Shown: piece by piece, positions 25,742-32,537 of the stretch
How positions within the stretch are numbered: position 1 is the stretch's first letter
Layout: each line of letters starts with the position of its first letter
Assembly: GCA_017512145.1 (NCBI GenBank)
Contig: JAFWHB010000022.1
Coordinates: 107,355-171,354 of the forward strand
Source: Mogibacterium sp.
GTDB lineage: Bacteria > Bacillota > Clostridia > Peptostreptococcales > Anaerovoracaceae
DNA: 64,000 nt
Direction: 5' to 3'
Notes under the pieces: model-generated
What the model was told of the DNA's origin: nothing
The model's database searches: none
What the model saw: the letters and a program-made list of their open reading frames with translations, nothing else
Program-made: the position numbers and the translations under genes

Positions 25742-26436
25742 TCGTTCGTTTTATTGCTCTTTAATGTGTTACAAATTCGACAAGCAAGCTGAACATTGTC
25801 CCAGCTATGAAGGCCGCCTTTTGCAAGTGGTTGAATGTGATCAATACTCGGATAAAAATCGGAGTTGTTGTCACAATCGAAATTGATTTGTTTTCCGCAT
25901 ATCTGACAGACTCCGCCGTCCCTCATGTATAATTTTGTGAGAGTGATTGAGAGATCCGGTTTTCCGTTTCTGTAAATTCTCCGGTCTTTGTCTCTGTTCT
26001 GGTGCTTCTTTGAACATTCCGGAGAACAACAAATTTGATTTTGAGTCTTCCAGACGAACGGCTGACCGCATACGATGCAACTTCTTTCTCTTTCAATTCT
26101 TCTTTGAAGTTCTTCAAGCCTTGCGATAATTCTTTTGTGTTCTCCAAGTAGTTGATTGTATTCTTCTTGTATTGCTTCGACTCTTCGCTGTTCCGTTTCT
26201 TTTATTTGCTGAGCTTCTTGTCGCTGTCCTTTGTTGCTGCATTCTTTAGAACAATATCTGTTCGCTCTGTCTCTTTTTTCTTTGAATTGCTTTCCGCAAT
26301 ATTGACAGACAGCGATTCCGAAAGTTCTCCATCCTTGATGTTCTCGTCTGCAAGCTTCGGAACAATACTTTCTCGGAGTGTCCTTCTGCTTTCTTTTCCG
26401 TTTGATTTCATTCCCACAATTGAGACAGTAGTCCAT
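25726..26436 (-). CDS. HNH endonuclease with zinc-finger N-terminus (packaging-associated)
   Basis: A 236-residue protein. Three CxxC pairs (MDYCLNCGNEI, VCQYCGKQF, CIVCGQPF with matching YCS.C motifs) form treble-clef or zinc fingers, a helical Glu/Arg-rich coiled coil lies around 80-115, and the C-terminal HNH core is VCQICGK...IDHIQPLAKGGLHSWDNVQLACRICN. In HK97 and staphylococcal cos phages an HNH protein works with terminase in cos cutting, and this one lies at the edge of the phage genome. ATG directly follows the TAA of the preceding HNH/kinase gene. The last codons (EDPAP) are GC-rich and may overlap cos. Confidence 0.85.
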   Translation of the reverse strand: MDYCLNCGNEIKRKRKQKDTPRKYCSEACRREHQGWRTFGIAVCQYCGKQFKEKRDRANRYCSKECSNKGQRQEAQQIKETEQRRVEAIQEEYNQLLGEHKRIIARLEELQRRIERERSCIVCGQPFVWKTQNQICCSPECSKKHQNRDKDRRIYRNGKPDLSITLTKLYMRDGGVCQICGKQINFDCDNNSDFYPSIDHIQPLAKGGLHSWDNVQLACRICNTLKSNKTNEDPAP

Positions 26437-27132
26437 TTATACACCTCTGTTATATTTCTCGAACCACTCGTCGATGTATCCTTCGAGTTCGCCTTCGTTC
26501 TCCAGCTCCAGAGAGTGAAGTCTGTCTTTGCATTCTTCCGGAGTTGATTCGATGAGAATTTCTTCCGCTCCCATTTCCCGACAGAGTCTTTCTCGATCTG
26601 CTGTCAAAGGATAGCCGCCGACAATGTAAGCGTTGCGCCATTTGCCGACGCGATACTTCACAGAGTCCAGAAGAACATCTCGAGTCTTGAAGACAACTGC
26701 TTTGAGTCTGTTCGGTTTTGTATGCCTTCCACATCCTGAGACACATTCCCAAATTGATTCGATGTCGACAATGAGATCGCCTTCGATCATATTATTTTTT
26801 ACGAACGTTTCTTTTCCTGAGAACGGCGCTCCATATATCAGATACACTTTCCGATAAGCGTTCGAGCTGTTGAGTTTGTTGTGGATCCGATTGTGACAAG
26901 CATGATGCACGAACGCGATGTTCTCCGGATTGAGTGAGACATCAAAGTCGTTGACGTTTTCTTCTGTGAGTTCTGTCTTGTGATGCCCTATCATGTCGTA
27001 TGCTTTAACAATCGGCCTGTGACAGTATTCACAAATGATCTGACCTTCTTCGTTCTGTCTTTCATTCTTCAGGACCGAGAGAAGCTTTCTCCATTCTGTC
27101 GAGCGATAGAACTCAAATGTATTTCTAAACAT
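26437..27132 (-). CDS. HNH endonuclease fused to P-loop kinase-like domain
   Basis: A 231-residue fusion. Residues 1-85 carry an HNH nuclease (CEYCHRPI...IGHHKTEL...[15 protein letters not shown]). From residue 95 a P-loop domain begins: [14 protein letters not shown] is the Walker [11 protein letters not shown] the following Asp strand, then [15 protein letters not shown] and a lid-like [11 protein letters not shown]. The arrangement resembles small nucleotide kinases and is known as a unit in Firmicute phages next to packaging genes; its exact reaction is unknown. It overlaps the endolysin gene by 8 bp and abuts the second HNH gene. Confidence 0.8.
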   Translation of the reverse strand: MFRNTFEFYRSTEWRKLLSVLKNERQNEEGQIICEYCHRPIVKAYDMIGHHKTELTEENVNDFDVSLNPENIAFVHHACHNRIHNKLNSSNAYRKVYLIYGAPFSGKETFVKNNMIEGDLIVDIESIWECVSGCGRHTKPNRLKAVVFKTRDVLLDSVKYRVGKWRNAYIVGGYPLTADRERLCREMGAEEILIESTPEECKDRLHSLELENEGELEGYIDEWFEKYNRGV

Positions 27133-28036
27133 AAAGCTTTTGACCTATATATATCTTGTTAACATTCTTGATGTTGTTCTTTGATGCAAGAGCTGCGACT
27201 GTTGTCTTGTGCTTCTCAGCTATTGACGAGAGAGTGTCTCCAGCCTTGACGATGTATATTTCACTTGTTGCCGTGTTGAGCATCTGATTGACTATTGCCT
27301 GCACCGCTTTGTAATCGTAACCGGCTTTGGTGAGTCTGTTCTTCCGAGTGTATCCGTTGCCCCACTTTCCTTCGATGACTTCCTTTGCTATCTCATTATT
27401 TGTCTTGTTATGCTTTGCAGCTTCCGGCTTCTTTCCTTTTGCTGCATCTCTGAGAAGTTCGTTCATGTCAACATTTCCGCTTATTCCTTCGCACTTGCTC
27501 GCGCTTGTATATTGCCATAAGAAGCAACCGTCTTCTTCAAGCCGCAAGTTGTACCAGGCAAACCACTTCCGGAAGTCCTTCAGCTTTGATGTGTCAACAT
27601 AGTTTCTTGAATAGTCATAATTGAGATAATATCCGGCGATGTATCCGAGTTTCTGGATGTTTTCGCAAAAGATCTGATTCATCTCTGTGATCTTCTCTTT
27701 GCTGAGATATGCTCCGTTCTTCTTTGCGTAGTTCATCGAGTCATACTCCCAATCATAGAAGACACCGAGATTCAGAGCGTCTTTGTATTTCTCGATTGTC
27801 TCGTTGCAGAAGATCGCTTCTTTGAGTGCCATCTCTTTTGTGTAAGCGTATGAAAACCAATAAACGCCGATGAAGTCCAGCTTTGCGTTGATTGCTCCTT
27901 CTATGTTCTGGATGAATGTCTTGTCGACGTTTCCTTTTCCATAGCCGGCGCGAATGACTGCGCCACGGACTCCGGAAGCTTTGACTTTCTTCCAATCGAT
28001 TTCGCCCTGATGAACTGATACGTCAATTATTTTCAT
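27125..28036 (-). CDS. Endolysin: GH25 muramidase with CW_7-like repeat and LysM
   Basis: A 303-residue cell-wall hydrolase for lysis. Residues 1-195 are a GH25 lysozyme ([27 protein letters not shown] with the catalytic acidic residues, [21 protein letters not shown]). Residues about 210-250 look like a Cpl-7-type wall-binding repeat ([21 protein letters not shown]), and residues 258-303 are a LysM domain. There is no signal peptide, so export depends on the holin encoded upstream. Overlaps the HNH/kinase gene by 8 bp. Confidence 0.95.
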   Translation of the reverse strand: MKIIDVSVHQGEIDWKKVKASGVRGAVIRAGYGKGNVDKTFIQNIEGAINAKLDFIGVYWFSYAYTKEMALKEAIFCNETIEKYKDALNLGVFYDWEYDSMNYAKKNGAYLSKEKITEMNQIFCENIQKLGYIAGYYLNYDYSRNYVDTSKLKDFRKWFAWYNLRLEEDGCFLWQYTSASKCEGISGNVDMNELLRDAAKGKKPEAAKHNKTNNEIAKEVIEGKWGNGYTRKNRLTKAGYDYKAVQAIVNQMLNTATSEIYIVKAGDTLSSIAEKHKTTVAALASKNNIKNVNKIYIGQKLYV

Positions 28037-28040
28037 TTGA

Positions 28041-28481
28041 TCACCATTCCTTTAATTCAAGTTGCTTTTTGTGAAGTTCTAATTCTTCACGTCTTAAATC
28101 CAGCGCTTGAGGATCATTCGCCCAATTCTGCCGGTCGTAATTTTTGAGCAACAAGTTGATTGCTGCCACGTCTGGAAGTGCTGCTCGTTCGTATACTTCT
28201 TTACGGACAACAACTCCGTTTTCGATAATTTCTTTTGATTCTGTATATCTGAAGCCTTTTGCTTTTTCGATGAGAGAACTTTTCAGATCTGCAACGAGAT
28301 TCGTCCGTCCTCTTTTTACGGCTTCCGATAACTCGGGATATTTCTTTTTGTATTCGCACCATGTCGAGACAGAAATTCCGAGCGCTTTCGCGATCTGTTT
28401 GTCTTCCATCGTGAGACACCATTTCTCAATATCTTTCAGATGAGGTTTGACGTGCGTCTCGTATTTGCTCGGTCTTGCCAT
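28041..28481 (-). CDS. Helix-turn-helix protein, TerS/phage-regulator-like
   Basis: A 146-residue protein starting [20 protein letters not shown], with a clear helix-turn-helix ([28 protein letters not shown]) and a later [20 protein letters not shown] segment. This pattern is shared by small terminase-like and phage DNA-binding proteins of Firmicutes. It lies between holin-associated and endolysin genes, an unusual place, and the genome has another TerS candidate beside TerL. It may be the true DNA-recognition subunit, or a regulator; the sequence alone does not decide. Confidence 0.6.
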   Translation of the reverse strand: MARPSKYETHVKPHLKDIEKWCLTMEDKQIAKALGISVSTWCEYKKKYPELSEAVKRGRTNLVADLKSSLIEKAKGFRYTESKEIIENGVVVRKEVYERAALPDVAAINLLLKNYDRQNWANDPQALDLRREELELHKKQLELKEW

Positions 28482-28494
28482 GCAATCAACCCTT

Positions 28495-28755
28495 TCATTT
28501 TATTTTTTCCCTGAGATTGTCTGTCCCTTTTTCGAGATCCTCGATTCTGTGATTTATAACTTTGATTTGTTCTTCCTGAACCTTTGATTCTTCTTCGAGT
28601 TTGTACGTTCGTTCAATTAGATTATTGTGCTTTTCAACTCTCTTCTCGAGTTGTTCGATTCTGTAAGACATGAGCTTCATTCCGCCAAGAGATCCGGCGA
28701 GACTTCCCAGAAGTGAAAGAACTCCGACGATAACGGTTGCAAGTGCTGCGTTCAT
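28495..28755 (-). CDS. Membrane-anchored coiled-coil protein (XhlA-like lysis accessory)
   Basis: An 86-residue protein with an N-terminal membrane segment (ALATVIVGVLSLLGSLAG) followed by a charged coiled coil (RIEQLEKRVEKHNNLIERTY...). Size, topology and position between holin and endolysin resemble XhlA/hemolysin-type lysis accessory proteins. The start overlaps the holin stop by 4 bp. Function inferred from context. Confidence 0.65.
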   Translation of the reverse strand: MNAALATVIVGVLSLLGSLAGSLGGMKLMSYRIEQLEKRVEKHNNLIERTYKLEEESKVQEEQIKVINHRIEDLEKGTDNLREKIK

Positions 28756-28973
28756 TTTGTTTCTTCCTTTCGTTCCTCTGGAGCGTTGCCCTGATCTGCG
28801 AGACCTTCACCGATTACATATCCGATGATTGAAGCTCCGGCCATGATGAGAGCTGCGACCTTCGTTGCTTCGCCTTCAGCGTGTCCGAAGAAAATCAAGA
28901 GCATTGACACGAAAGAAGCGATAGAAGTCCAGAGTTTCCGACTCGTGAGTTTTCTTTTCCAATCAATTTTCAT
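28752..28973 (-). CDS. Holin (phi LC3 family-like)
   Basis: A 73-residue protein starting MKIDWKRKLTSRKLWTSIAS, two hydrophobic segments (WTSIASFVSMLLIFFGHA and VAALIMAGASIIGYVIGEGLAD) and a charged tail. The KRKLTSRKLW start and two-segment layout match phi LC3-type holins that open the membrane for endolysin. It has an AGGTGC-type ribosome site and is the first gene after the long non-coding leader, so it heads the lysis operon. Confidence 0.88.
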   Translation of the reverse strand: MKIDWKRKLTSRKLWTSIASFVSMLLIFFGHAEGEATKVAALIMAGASIIGYVIGEGLADQGNAPEERKEETK

Positions 28974-29244
28974 AAAATCAGCACCTCCGTTTGTTTTTTT
29001 TCTTAAAAAACAAAATAAAACACATTTATCCCGTACTCAATGGCGCAAGATGGCGCACATGTACGGTGTAAAACTCAAAATATGTCACTTTTACCCGCTT
29101 AACGCTTTAATCTCGGCGCTTAAATTGTTTTCTTGAATAAATATGCCACCAAGAGCAAAAACGCATTCTCGCGCCTTCTAGCGCGTCATTTAAAAAAATA
29201 CAATAAAAAAAGCACCCTTTCGGATGCTTCTTTCTGATTAGATT
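28974..29244 (-). promoter_or_regulatory. Non-coding leader/control region of the lysis operon
   Basis: About 270 bases without a gene. On the minus strand it contains CCGTAC...GTACGG half-sites about 24 bases apart, two copies of TGCGCCAT between them and a further CGCGCC/GCGCG stem at 29170-29186. No good -35/-10 pair is evident, which is what a promoter needing a phage activator would look like. The late regulator at 30526-30861 is a candidate activator. Confidence 0.45.
29205..29228 (-). terminator. Terminator at the end of the early operon
   Basis: On the minus strand AGCATCC and GGGTGCT (one G-T pair) form a 7-bp stem with loop GAAA, followed by TTTTTT. It lies 17 bp past the stop of the gene at 29245 and separates early genes from the lysis operon. 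Confidence 0.75.
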
Positions 29245-29625
29245 CTAAAATGATACAAGATCACAATCGAAATTTTCGCAATTTTCTTTTTCGATATCTT
29301 CAACATAAAGTCGAATTTCAACTTTCAGGTCCTTAACTGCTGAATGTTCGATGTTATCTCGAGCAACCTTGACCGCTTCAAGATAGCTTTCGAAGTGACC
29401 CTCGTCCCATTCGTCATGTTTGCCAATAGCCACGACGTAAAACTCCGGCTTCTTTCCGGTTAGATCTGCATAAACCACGCGGCCAAGTAAGTCGATCACA
29501 TAGTCCGGAGCGTCTGTGACTTCCTTCTCCCAGTTTTCAAGAGTGCGGAGCGGAATATTATATTTCTTTCCGAACTGTGTTCTGTTAAGTCCTGAATCTT
29601 TTCTCATAAGTTCTGTATATGTCAT
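29245..29625 (-). CDS. Helix-turn-helix phage protein
   Basis: A 126-residue protein whose N-terminus MTYTELMRKDSGLNRTQFGKK continues into KYNIPLRTLENWEKE, a Cro/CI-type helix-turn-helix. The C-terminal half (FYVVAIGKHDEWDEGHFESY...) is acidic and unrecognised. It is the last gene before the early terminator. It could be a DNA-binding regulator, possibly of the operator pair at 30428-30474, but this is speculation. Confidence 0.6.
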   Translation of the reverse strand: MTYTELMRKDSGLNRTQFGKKYNIPLRTLENWEKEVTDAPDYVIDLLGRVVYADLTGKKPEFYVVAIGKHDEWDEGHFESYLEAVKVARDNIEHSAVKDLKVEIRLYVEDIEKENCENFDCDLVSF

Positions 29626-29627
29626 AT

Positions 29628-29939
29628 CTATTCCTCACTTTCTGTATATCGTTCTGGTAAAGGTTGCCATGCTATCGCATCCTCTAACTCGAAGAATCTT
29701 CCACTCGGAAAAAAGTGGTCGATTGCGTCTTCCTTGTATCTTTCGATACTTATCGCGCCGGTTTTGCTTTGCCAGATGTTCCAAGTCCCATCTTCTGGCA
29801 AACCCTCGCTCACCGGGTTCCACTGTTGATTGACAATAATTTCAATCCACTCTCTTATTGTCTTCCCCTTATATGTAATTTCATCAAGTGCCTTTTCTGC
29901 AACTTCCTTTGCAAACTTGTCTTTTGTCGGGAACTCCAT
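29628..29939 (-). CDS. DUF551-like phage protein 1
   Basis: About 103 residues from ATG 29939 (MEFPTKDKFAKEVAEKALDE), with GAGGG upstream. The C-terminal half has the DUF551 pattern WNPVSEGLPEDGTWNIW...DAIAWQPLPE. This domain is common in phage early regions and has no known function. A second DUF551 protein is at 31654-31983. Confidence 0.7.
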   Translation of the reverse strand: MEFPTKDKFAKEVAEKALDEITYKGKTIREWIEIIVNQQWNPVSEGLPEDGTWNIWQSKTGAISIERYKEDAIDHFFPSGRFFELEDAIAWQPLPERYTESEE

Positions 29940-29956
29940 GTTATCCCTCACTTTCT

Positions 29957-29975
29957 GCCGGGATAAGCTCCCGGC
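29957..29975. repeat. GC-rich hairpin between early genes
   Basis: GCCGGGA (29957-29963) and TCCCGGC (29969-29975), 7-bp stem and 5-base loop, upstream of the DUF551 gene. There is no T run, so it is probably an mRNA stability or processing element. Confidence 0.45.
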
Positions 29976-29989
29976 CGGCTGTTTATGTA

Positions 29990-30151
29990 TTAAAGCGCTT
30001 TTTCGATAAACTCAACTGCTGCCTTTATTGTTTTGAAGGTGTGAAACTCTCTGAAGCCCTTGCCTTCTCTTACGTTTACATGATAAGCGCCTTTAGTGCC
30101 TTTCATTCTTACTATGTCGTATCCCTTAACTGTTTTAACTACTTCATACAT
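29990..30151 (-). CDS. Small phage protein, 53 residues
   Basis: ATG 30151 preceded by GGGAGGAAAAC. The protein begins MYEVVKTVKGYDIVRMKGTK and is basic. The beta-rich N-terminal half (YDIVRMKGTKGAYHVNV) is followed by a helix (KTIKAAVEFIEKAL). I do not recognise the family. A GGGGGC/GCCCCC hairpin lies 25 bases upstream of its start. Confidence 0.7.
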   Translation of the reverse strand: MYEVVKTVKGYDIVRMKGTKGAYHVNVREGKGFREFHTFKTIKAAVEFIEKAL

Positions 30152-30176
30152 TTTGTTTTCCTCCCTTTTCTTTCCT

Positions 30177-30192
30177 GGGGGCTTTCGCCCCC
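30177..30192. repeat. GGGGGC-TTTC-GCCCCC hairpin
   Basis: A perfect 6-bp GC stem with a tetraloop (GAAA on the minus strand) between the genes at 30206 and 30151, just ahead of the latter's ribosome site. GNRA-capped stems like this are very stable and may adjust translation or mRNA decay in the early operon. Confidence 0.5.
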
Positions 30193-30205
30193 GCCCTTTT
30201 GTTTT

Positions 30206-30376
30206 TTATAACCCTACTTTTGCCATTACTTTTGCAACTTCGGGGTCAATTCCTTCAGCTATCAGCTCTTTGATTCTGTTTTTCTTGATTTCCTTTTCGG
30301 CTTTTTTAATATGCTTTTCAACTATCTCGTCGTATGCGATTGCCTGCGCCCATTCGTTTAATCCTGTTATTTTCAT
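30206..30376 (-). CDS. Small helical phage protein under a strong operator-controlled promoter
   Basis: A 56-residue protein from ATG 30376 (MKITGLNEWAQAIAYDEIVE) with AGGAGGACAAC upstream; the longer frame to 30466 would read through the promoter. Lys/Glu-rich helices dominate (KHIKKAEKEIKKNRIKEL), ending EGIDPEVAKVMAKVGL, which resembles short DNA-binding or toxin-neutralising helices but is not identified. It is the first gene after the TTGACA/TATTAT promoter at 30422-30450, so its dosage is tightly controlled. Confidence 0.7.
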   Translation of the reverse strand: MKITGLNEWAQAIAYDEIVEKHIKKAEKEIKKNRIKELIAEGIDPEVAKVMAKVGL

Positions 30377-30421
30377 TTTGTTGTCCTCCTTGTTTTTGTT
30401 CTTTTGTTTTGATCTGATTAT

Positions 30422-30474
30422 ATAATACCACCAATTCGGTGGAATGTCAACAGCTTTTTTCACCAATTCGGTGG
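30422..30474 (-). promoter_or_regulatory. Strong promoter with operator filling the spacer, plus second operator
   Basis: On the minus strand TTGACA (30450-30445), a 17-base spacer and TATTAT (30427-30422) make a near-consensus promoter. The spacer holds CCACCGAATTGGTGG (30442-30428), an imperfect palindrome. The same sequence (CCACCGAATTGGTG) recurs at 30474-30461, centred about 33 bp upstream, three helical turns. A repressor bound here would block polymerase directly. The target gene starts at 30376. Confidence 0.85.
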
Positions 30475-30525
30475 TTTTTTTTTATAAAAACAAAAGCACC
30501 CACCTTTTTGATGAGTGCCTTTTGT

Positions 30526-30861
30526 TCAAATTATGTTTTCATAAATCGCGAGACAGAGTCTCTTTTTGTTTCTCATGACTGTTGAAGTGTCAACTCCCAG
30601 ATCCTCGGCTATCTGTTCGATTGTCTTCCCTTGCTCATAGTAAAGAGAGATGATCCGGAAGTATGGATCGAACCGCTGCGTCTGTATCGCGTATGTGATT
30701 TCGGTGTCAGTCTTGCCGGCCTTGAAATAACTCGAAAGAACTTCGCTCGCGTCTGTATATGCTGCGGCCGCTCCGCCCTTCAGAAGTCCGTTCTTCTTGT
30801 AAGCCTTGATTGAACGTTCGATTGCCTGGTCAATATAGTTTTTTATTTCTTCATCCGTCAT
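30526..30861 (-). CDS. Late-gene regulator-like protein (sigma region 4 / ArpU-like)
   Basis: 111 residues from ATG 30861 (MTDEEIKNYIDQAIERSIKA) with AAGGGGG upstream; the long upstream extension in this frame is a shadow of the previous gene. The C-terminus GKTIEQIAEDLGVDTSTVMRNKKRL is a sigma-70 region 4-like helix-turn-helix. Proteins of this size and position, last in the early operon of Firmicute phages, activate late transcription. It probably acts on the lysis/packaging control regions. Confidence 0.7.
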   Translation of the reverse strand: MTDEEIKNYIDQAIERSIKAYKKNGLLKGGAAAAYTDASEVLSSYFKAGKTDTEITYAIQTQRFDPYFRIISLYYEQGKTIEQIAEDLGVDTSTVMRNKKRLCLAIYENII

Positions 30862-31177
30862 TTGTTCCCCCTTTAGTTCTGAATTTGCGATAATGTTCGA
30901 CGGAGTATTCAGGAACACAAGGAATCCCGAAGAATTCTCTTGCGAGTGCAACTGACACGTTCCACGGTTCGCCGCCTGCGTGATACTCGTCAGCTTTTTT
31001 GTAAAATAGATAATATGCTTCGCACTCTTTGCAGTTCGTCCCTTCTGGCATTTTACACTCTCCGGTCCCGATGCCGAACTTTCCGACTCTGTGAGATGAA
31101 AAGCAACTGAAGTCAACTTTCGGAGCTTCTGGCGTTTCCATCTCCATAAAATCGAAGATTGTTGTCTGTCTGTTCAT
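30851..31177 (-). CDS. Conserved phage protein with Cys cluster
   Basis: A 108-residue protein starting MNRQTTIFDFMEMETPEAPK. The middle carries CKMPEGTNCKECEAYYLFYKKA, a probable metal-binding knuckle, then GGEPWNVSVALAREFFGIPC. Proteins starting with an (I/T)IFDF-type segment are frequent in phage early operons, but the role is unknown. ATG follows the previous stop directly and the 3' end overlaps the late regulator by 11 bp. Confidence 0.6.
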   Translation of the reverse strand: MNRQTTIFDFMEMETPEAPKVDFSCFSSHRVGKFGIGTGECKMPEGTNCKECEAYYLFYKKADEYHAGGEPWNVSVALAREFFGIPCVPEYSVEHYRKFRTKGGTNDG

Positions 31178-31345
31178 TCATTCACCTTCTTTCTTTCCGA
31201 GTTCTTCAAGTCTTTTGTATGTGCATTCAGGACAAACGAAGTGTTCTTTGTCGTCGGTCTTTACGGTAAAAACAAACATGAACGGATAAACTCCGTTTTT
31301 CTTCCATTCGGATTCTTCTTTCTTGCATATTTCACAAACCTTCAT
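31178..31345 (-). CDS. Zinc-ribbon mini-protein, 55 residues
   Basis: MKVCEICKKEESEWKKNG at the N-terminus and FVCPECTYKRLEELGKKEGE at the C-terminus give two CxxC pairs for one zinc. The ATG is at 31345; the stop is followed at once by the next ATG at 31177. Probably a nucleic-acid or protein adaptor; function unknown. Confidence 0.75.
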   Translation of the reverse strand: MKVCEICKKEESEWKKNGVYPFMFVFTVKTDDKEHFVCPECTYKRLEELGKKEGE

Positions 31346-31348
31346 GAG

Positions 31349-31663
31349 TCATTCACCTTCTTTCAGAATGTCTTTTCCTTCCAGAATCTCGCATAATTCC
31401 GAATAACTGACATATTTCTTGTTATTAAAAACAATAAAATCGTTCGATTCTTTCATCTTCCTTTGGATCCGCTCCGCTGCTTTGTCGTAATGCAGCCGAT
31501 AGAGTCTGAGTTCTTCAAGCCACTTGACGATTTGAGTTTGTTTTCTTGCTTCCATGATTGCAATATAACAAGCCTTGTCATTAAGGTTTCCGGCTGCTAC
31601 TGTTTCATAATTTGAAATAAGTTTATAAAGATAGTCGATTTTTTCTTCAAGTGTCATTGGCAT
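31349..31663 (-). CDS. Hypothetical phage protein, 104 residues
   Basis: Starts MPMTLEEKIDYLYKLISNYE with GGGAG upstream. Mostly helical, with EARKQTQIVKWLEELRLYRLHYDKAAERIQRK in the middle and a short beta-like end (FIVFNNKKYVSYSEL). It overlaps the DUF551 gene by 10 bp. Not recognised. Confidence 0.6.
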   Translation of the reverse strand: MPMTLEEKIDYLYKLISNYETVAAGNLNDKACYIAIMEARKQTQIVKWLEELRLYRLHYDKAAERIQRKMKESNDFIVFNNKKYVSYSELCEILEGKDILKEGE

Positions 31664-31983
31664 TCGTTCTCACTCCCTTCTTCCTCGCTTTCCTCATATG
31701 TCTCCGGTAAAGGTCGCCATGCAATGACCTTTCGCATTTTATCATCATGCAACCATTTCGGACCATAGTGGTCTATCGTCTGATACTTTATTGAAGCAGT
31801 TCCATCATTTGCTTCTACCGTTACATGATAATTTCCATTTTTCTTTGGTTGTTTCTCAGAACATGGAATCCACCTTGTTTGCTCTAATGCCTTGATTCCC
31901 ATATCGAGTGCTTCTCTGTCTGATGTTACTCTACTTCTCAGTTTAAGCGCAAATAGGTTATGTATTGCTATTTCTTTTGTCAT
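31654..31983 (-). CDS. DUF551-like phage protein 2
   Basis: About 109 residues from ATG 31983 (MTKEIAIHNLFALKLRSRV), with AAAGGATGA upstream. Features are DREALDMGIKALEQTRWIPCSEKQPKKNGNYHVTV and the closing VIAWRPLPETY of DUF551. Related in layout to the protein at 29628-29939. Its first 26 bases overlap the end of the small gene at 31958. Confidence 0.7.
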   Translation of the reverse strand: MTKEIAIHNLFALKLRSRVTSDREALDMGIKALEQTRWIPCSEKQPKKNGNYHVTVEANDGTASIKYQTIDHYGPKWLHDDKMRKVIAWRPLPETYEESEEEGSENECQ

Positions 31984-32107
31984 TACTTTTATCATCCTTT
32001 CTTTCTCTGTACTTTCGATAATCATAATGAAAATCAGAAACTATCCATATCATCACAAAATAAATAACTGCTCTTACCACGCACAAAAAGATTTCTTCAT
32101 TCGTCAT
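31958..32107 (-). CDS. Small membrane protein, 49 residues
   Basis: ATG 32107 overlaps the TGA of the preceding gene (ATGA). MTNEEIFLCVVRAVIYFVMI starts a single membrane helix (about residues 6-25), followed by a charged tail (HYDYRKYRERKDDKSNDKRN). GAGGGGAGTGATAG lies directly upstream as ribosome site. The stop falls inside the next gene. Function unknown. Confidence 0.6.
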   Translation of the reverse strand: MTNEEIFLCVVRAVIYFVMIWIVSDFHYDYRKYRERKDDKSNDKRNSNT

Positions 32108-32340
32108 TCGCTATCACTCCCCTCTATGTACTTGTCTATAATCCTGTAAATACTTTCAAATACATTCTTGTTGCATGTGGTACATTCATCGATCTGGGAA
32201 TAATCCACAAATCTGCAATCAAGTTCGTATCTGCCTATATCGTCTTTTATCTTTTCAAGAACCACATTAGTGTGTTCCTTGCGTAAAAATTCAGCTTTCC
32301 ATGTTGGTATAGTATCTGGATTTATCTCATTAACTATCAT
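32104..32340 (-). CDS. Hypothetical phage protein, 78 residues
   Basis: MIVNEINPDTIPTWKAEFLR at the start and ECTTCNKNVFESIYRIIDKY near the end; the CxxC may bind metal. Its last codons (EGSDSE) are the ribosome site of the next gene read in frame, the same tail as the gene upstream. Start overlaps the previous stop by 4 bp. Confidence 0.6.
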   Translation of the reverse strand: MIVNEINPDTIPTWKAEFLRKEHTNVVLEKIKDDIGRYELDCRFVDYSQIDECTTCNKNVFESIYRIIDKYIEGSDSE

Positions 32341-32531
32341 TCTGAATCACTCCCCTCTACCCTGCATCCTTGTTTCTCAAGCATCTCCAACTTTGCAAGA
32401 GCCATTCCTATTGATTGGCAAGTTCCGTAACTTAGTTTATCTTTAATGCTGTCAAAGTCCTCGATTGCCACTTCAGAAAAGTTGTCATTCCAATCGAATG
32501 GTGATGATTTAAGTGTGAAATCTTTTTCCAT
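32337..32531 (-). CDS. Hypothetical phage protein, 64 residues
   Basis: MEKDFTLKSSPFDWNDNFSE, then a helical part LSYGTCQSIGMALAKLEMLEKQ and the shared tail EGSDSE produced by the GAGGGGAGTGAT coupling sequence. GGGGGAG upstream of ATG 32531. Not recognised. Confidence 0.6.
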   Translation of the reverse strand: MEKDFTLKSSPFDWNDNFSEVAIEDFDSIKDKLSYGTCQSIGMALAKLEMLEKQGCRVEGSDSE

Positions 32532-32537
32532 CCGCTC

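Noticed and set aside
30428..30474. CRISPR-like repeat from the two CCACCGAATTGGTGG copies
   Set aside because: Only two short copies, within a promoter; operators explain them fully.
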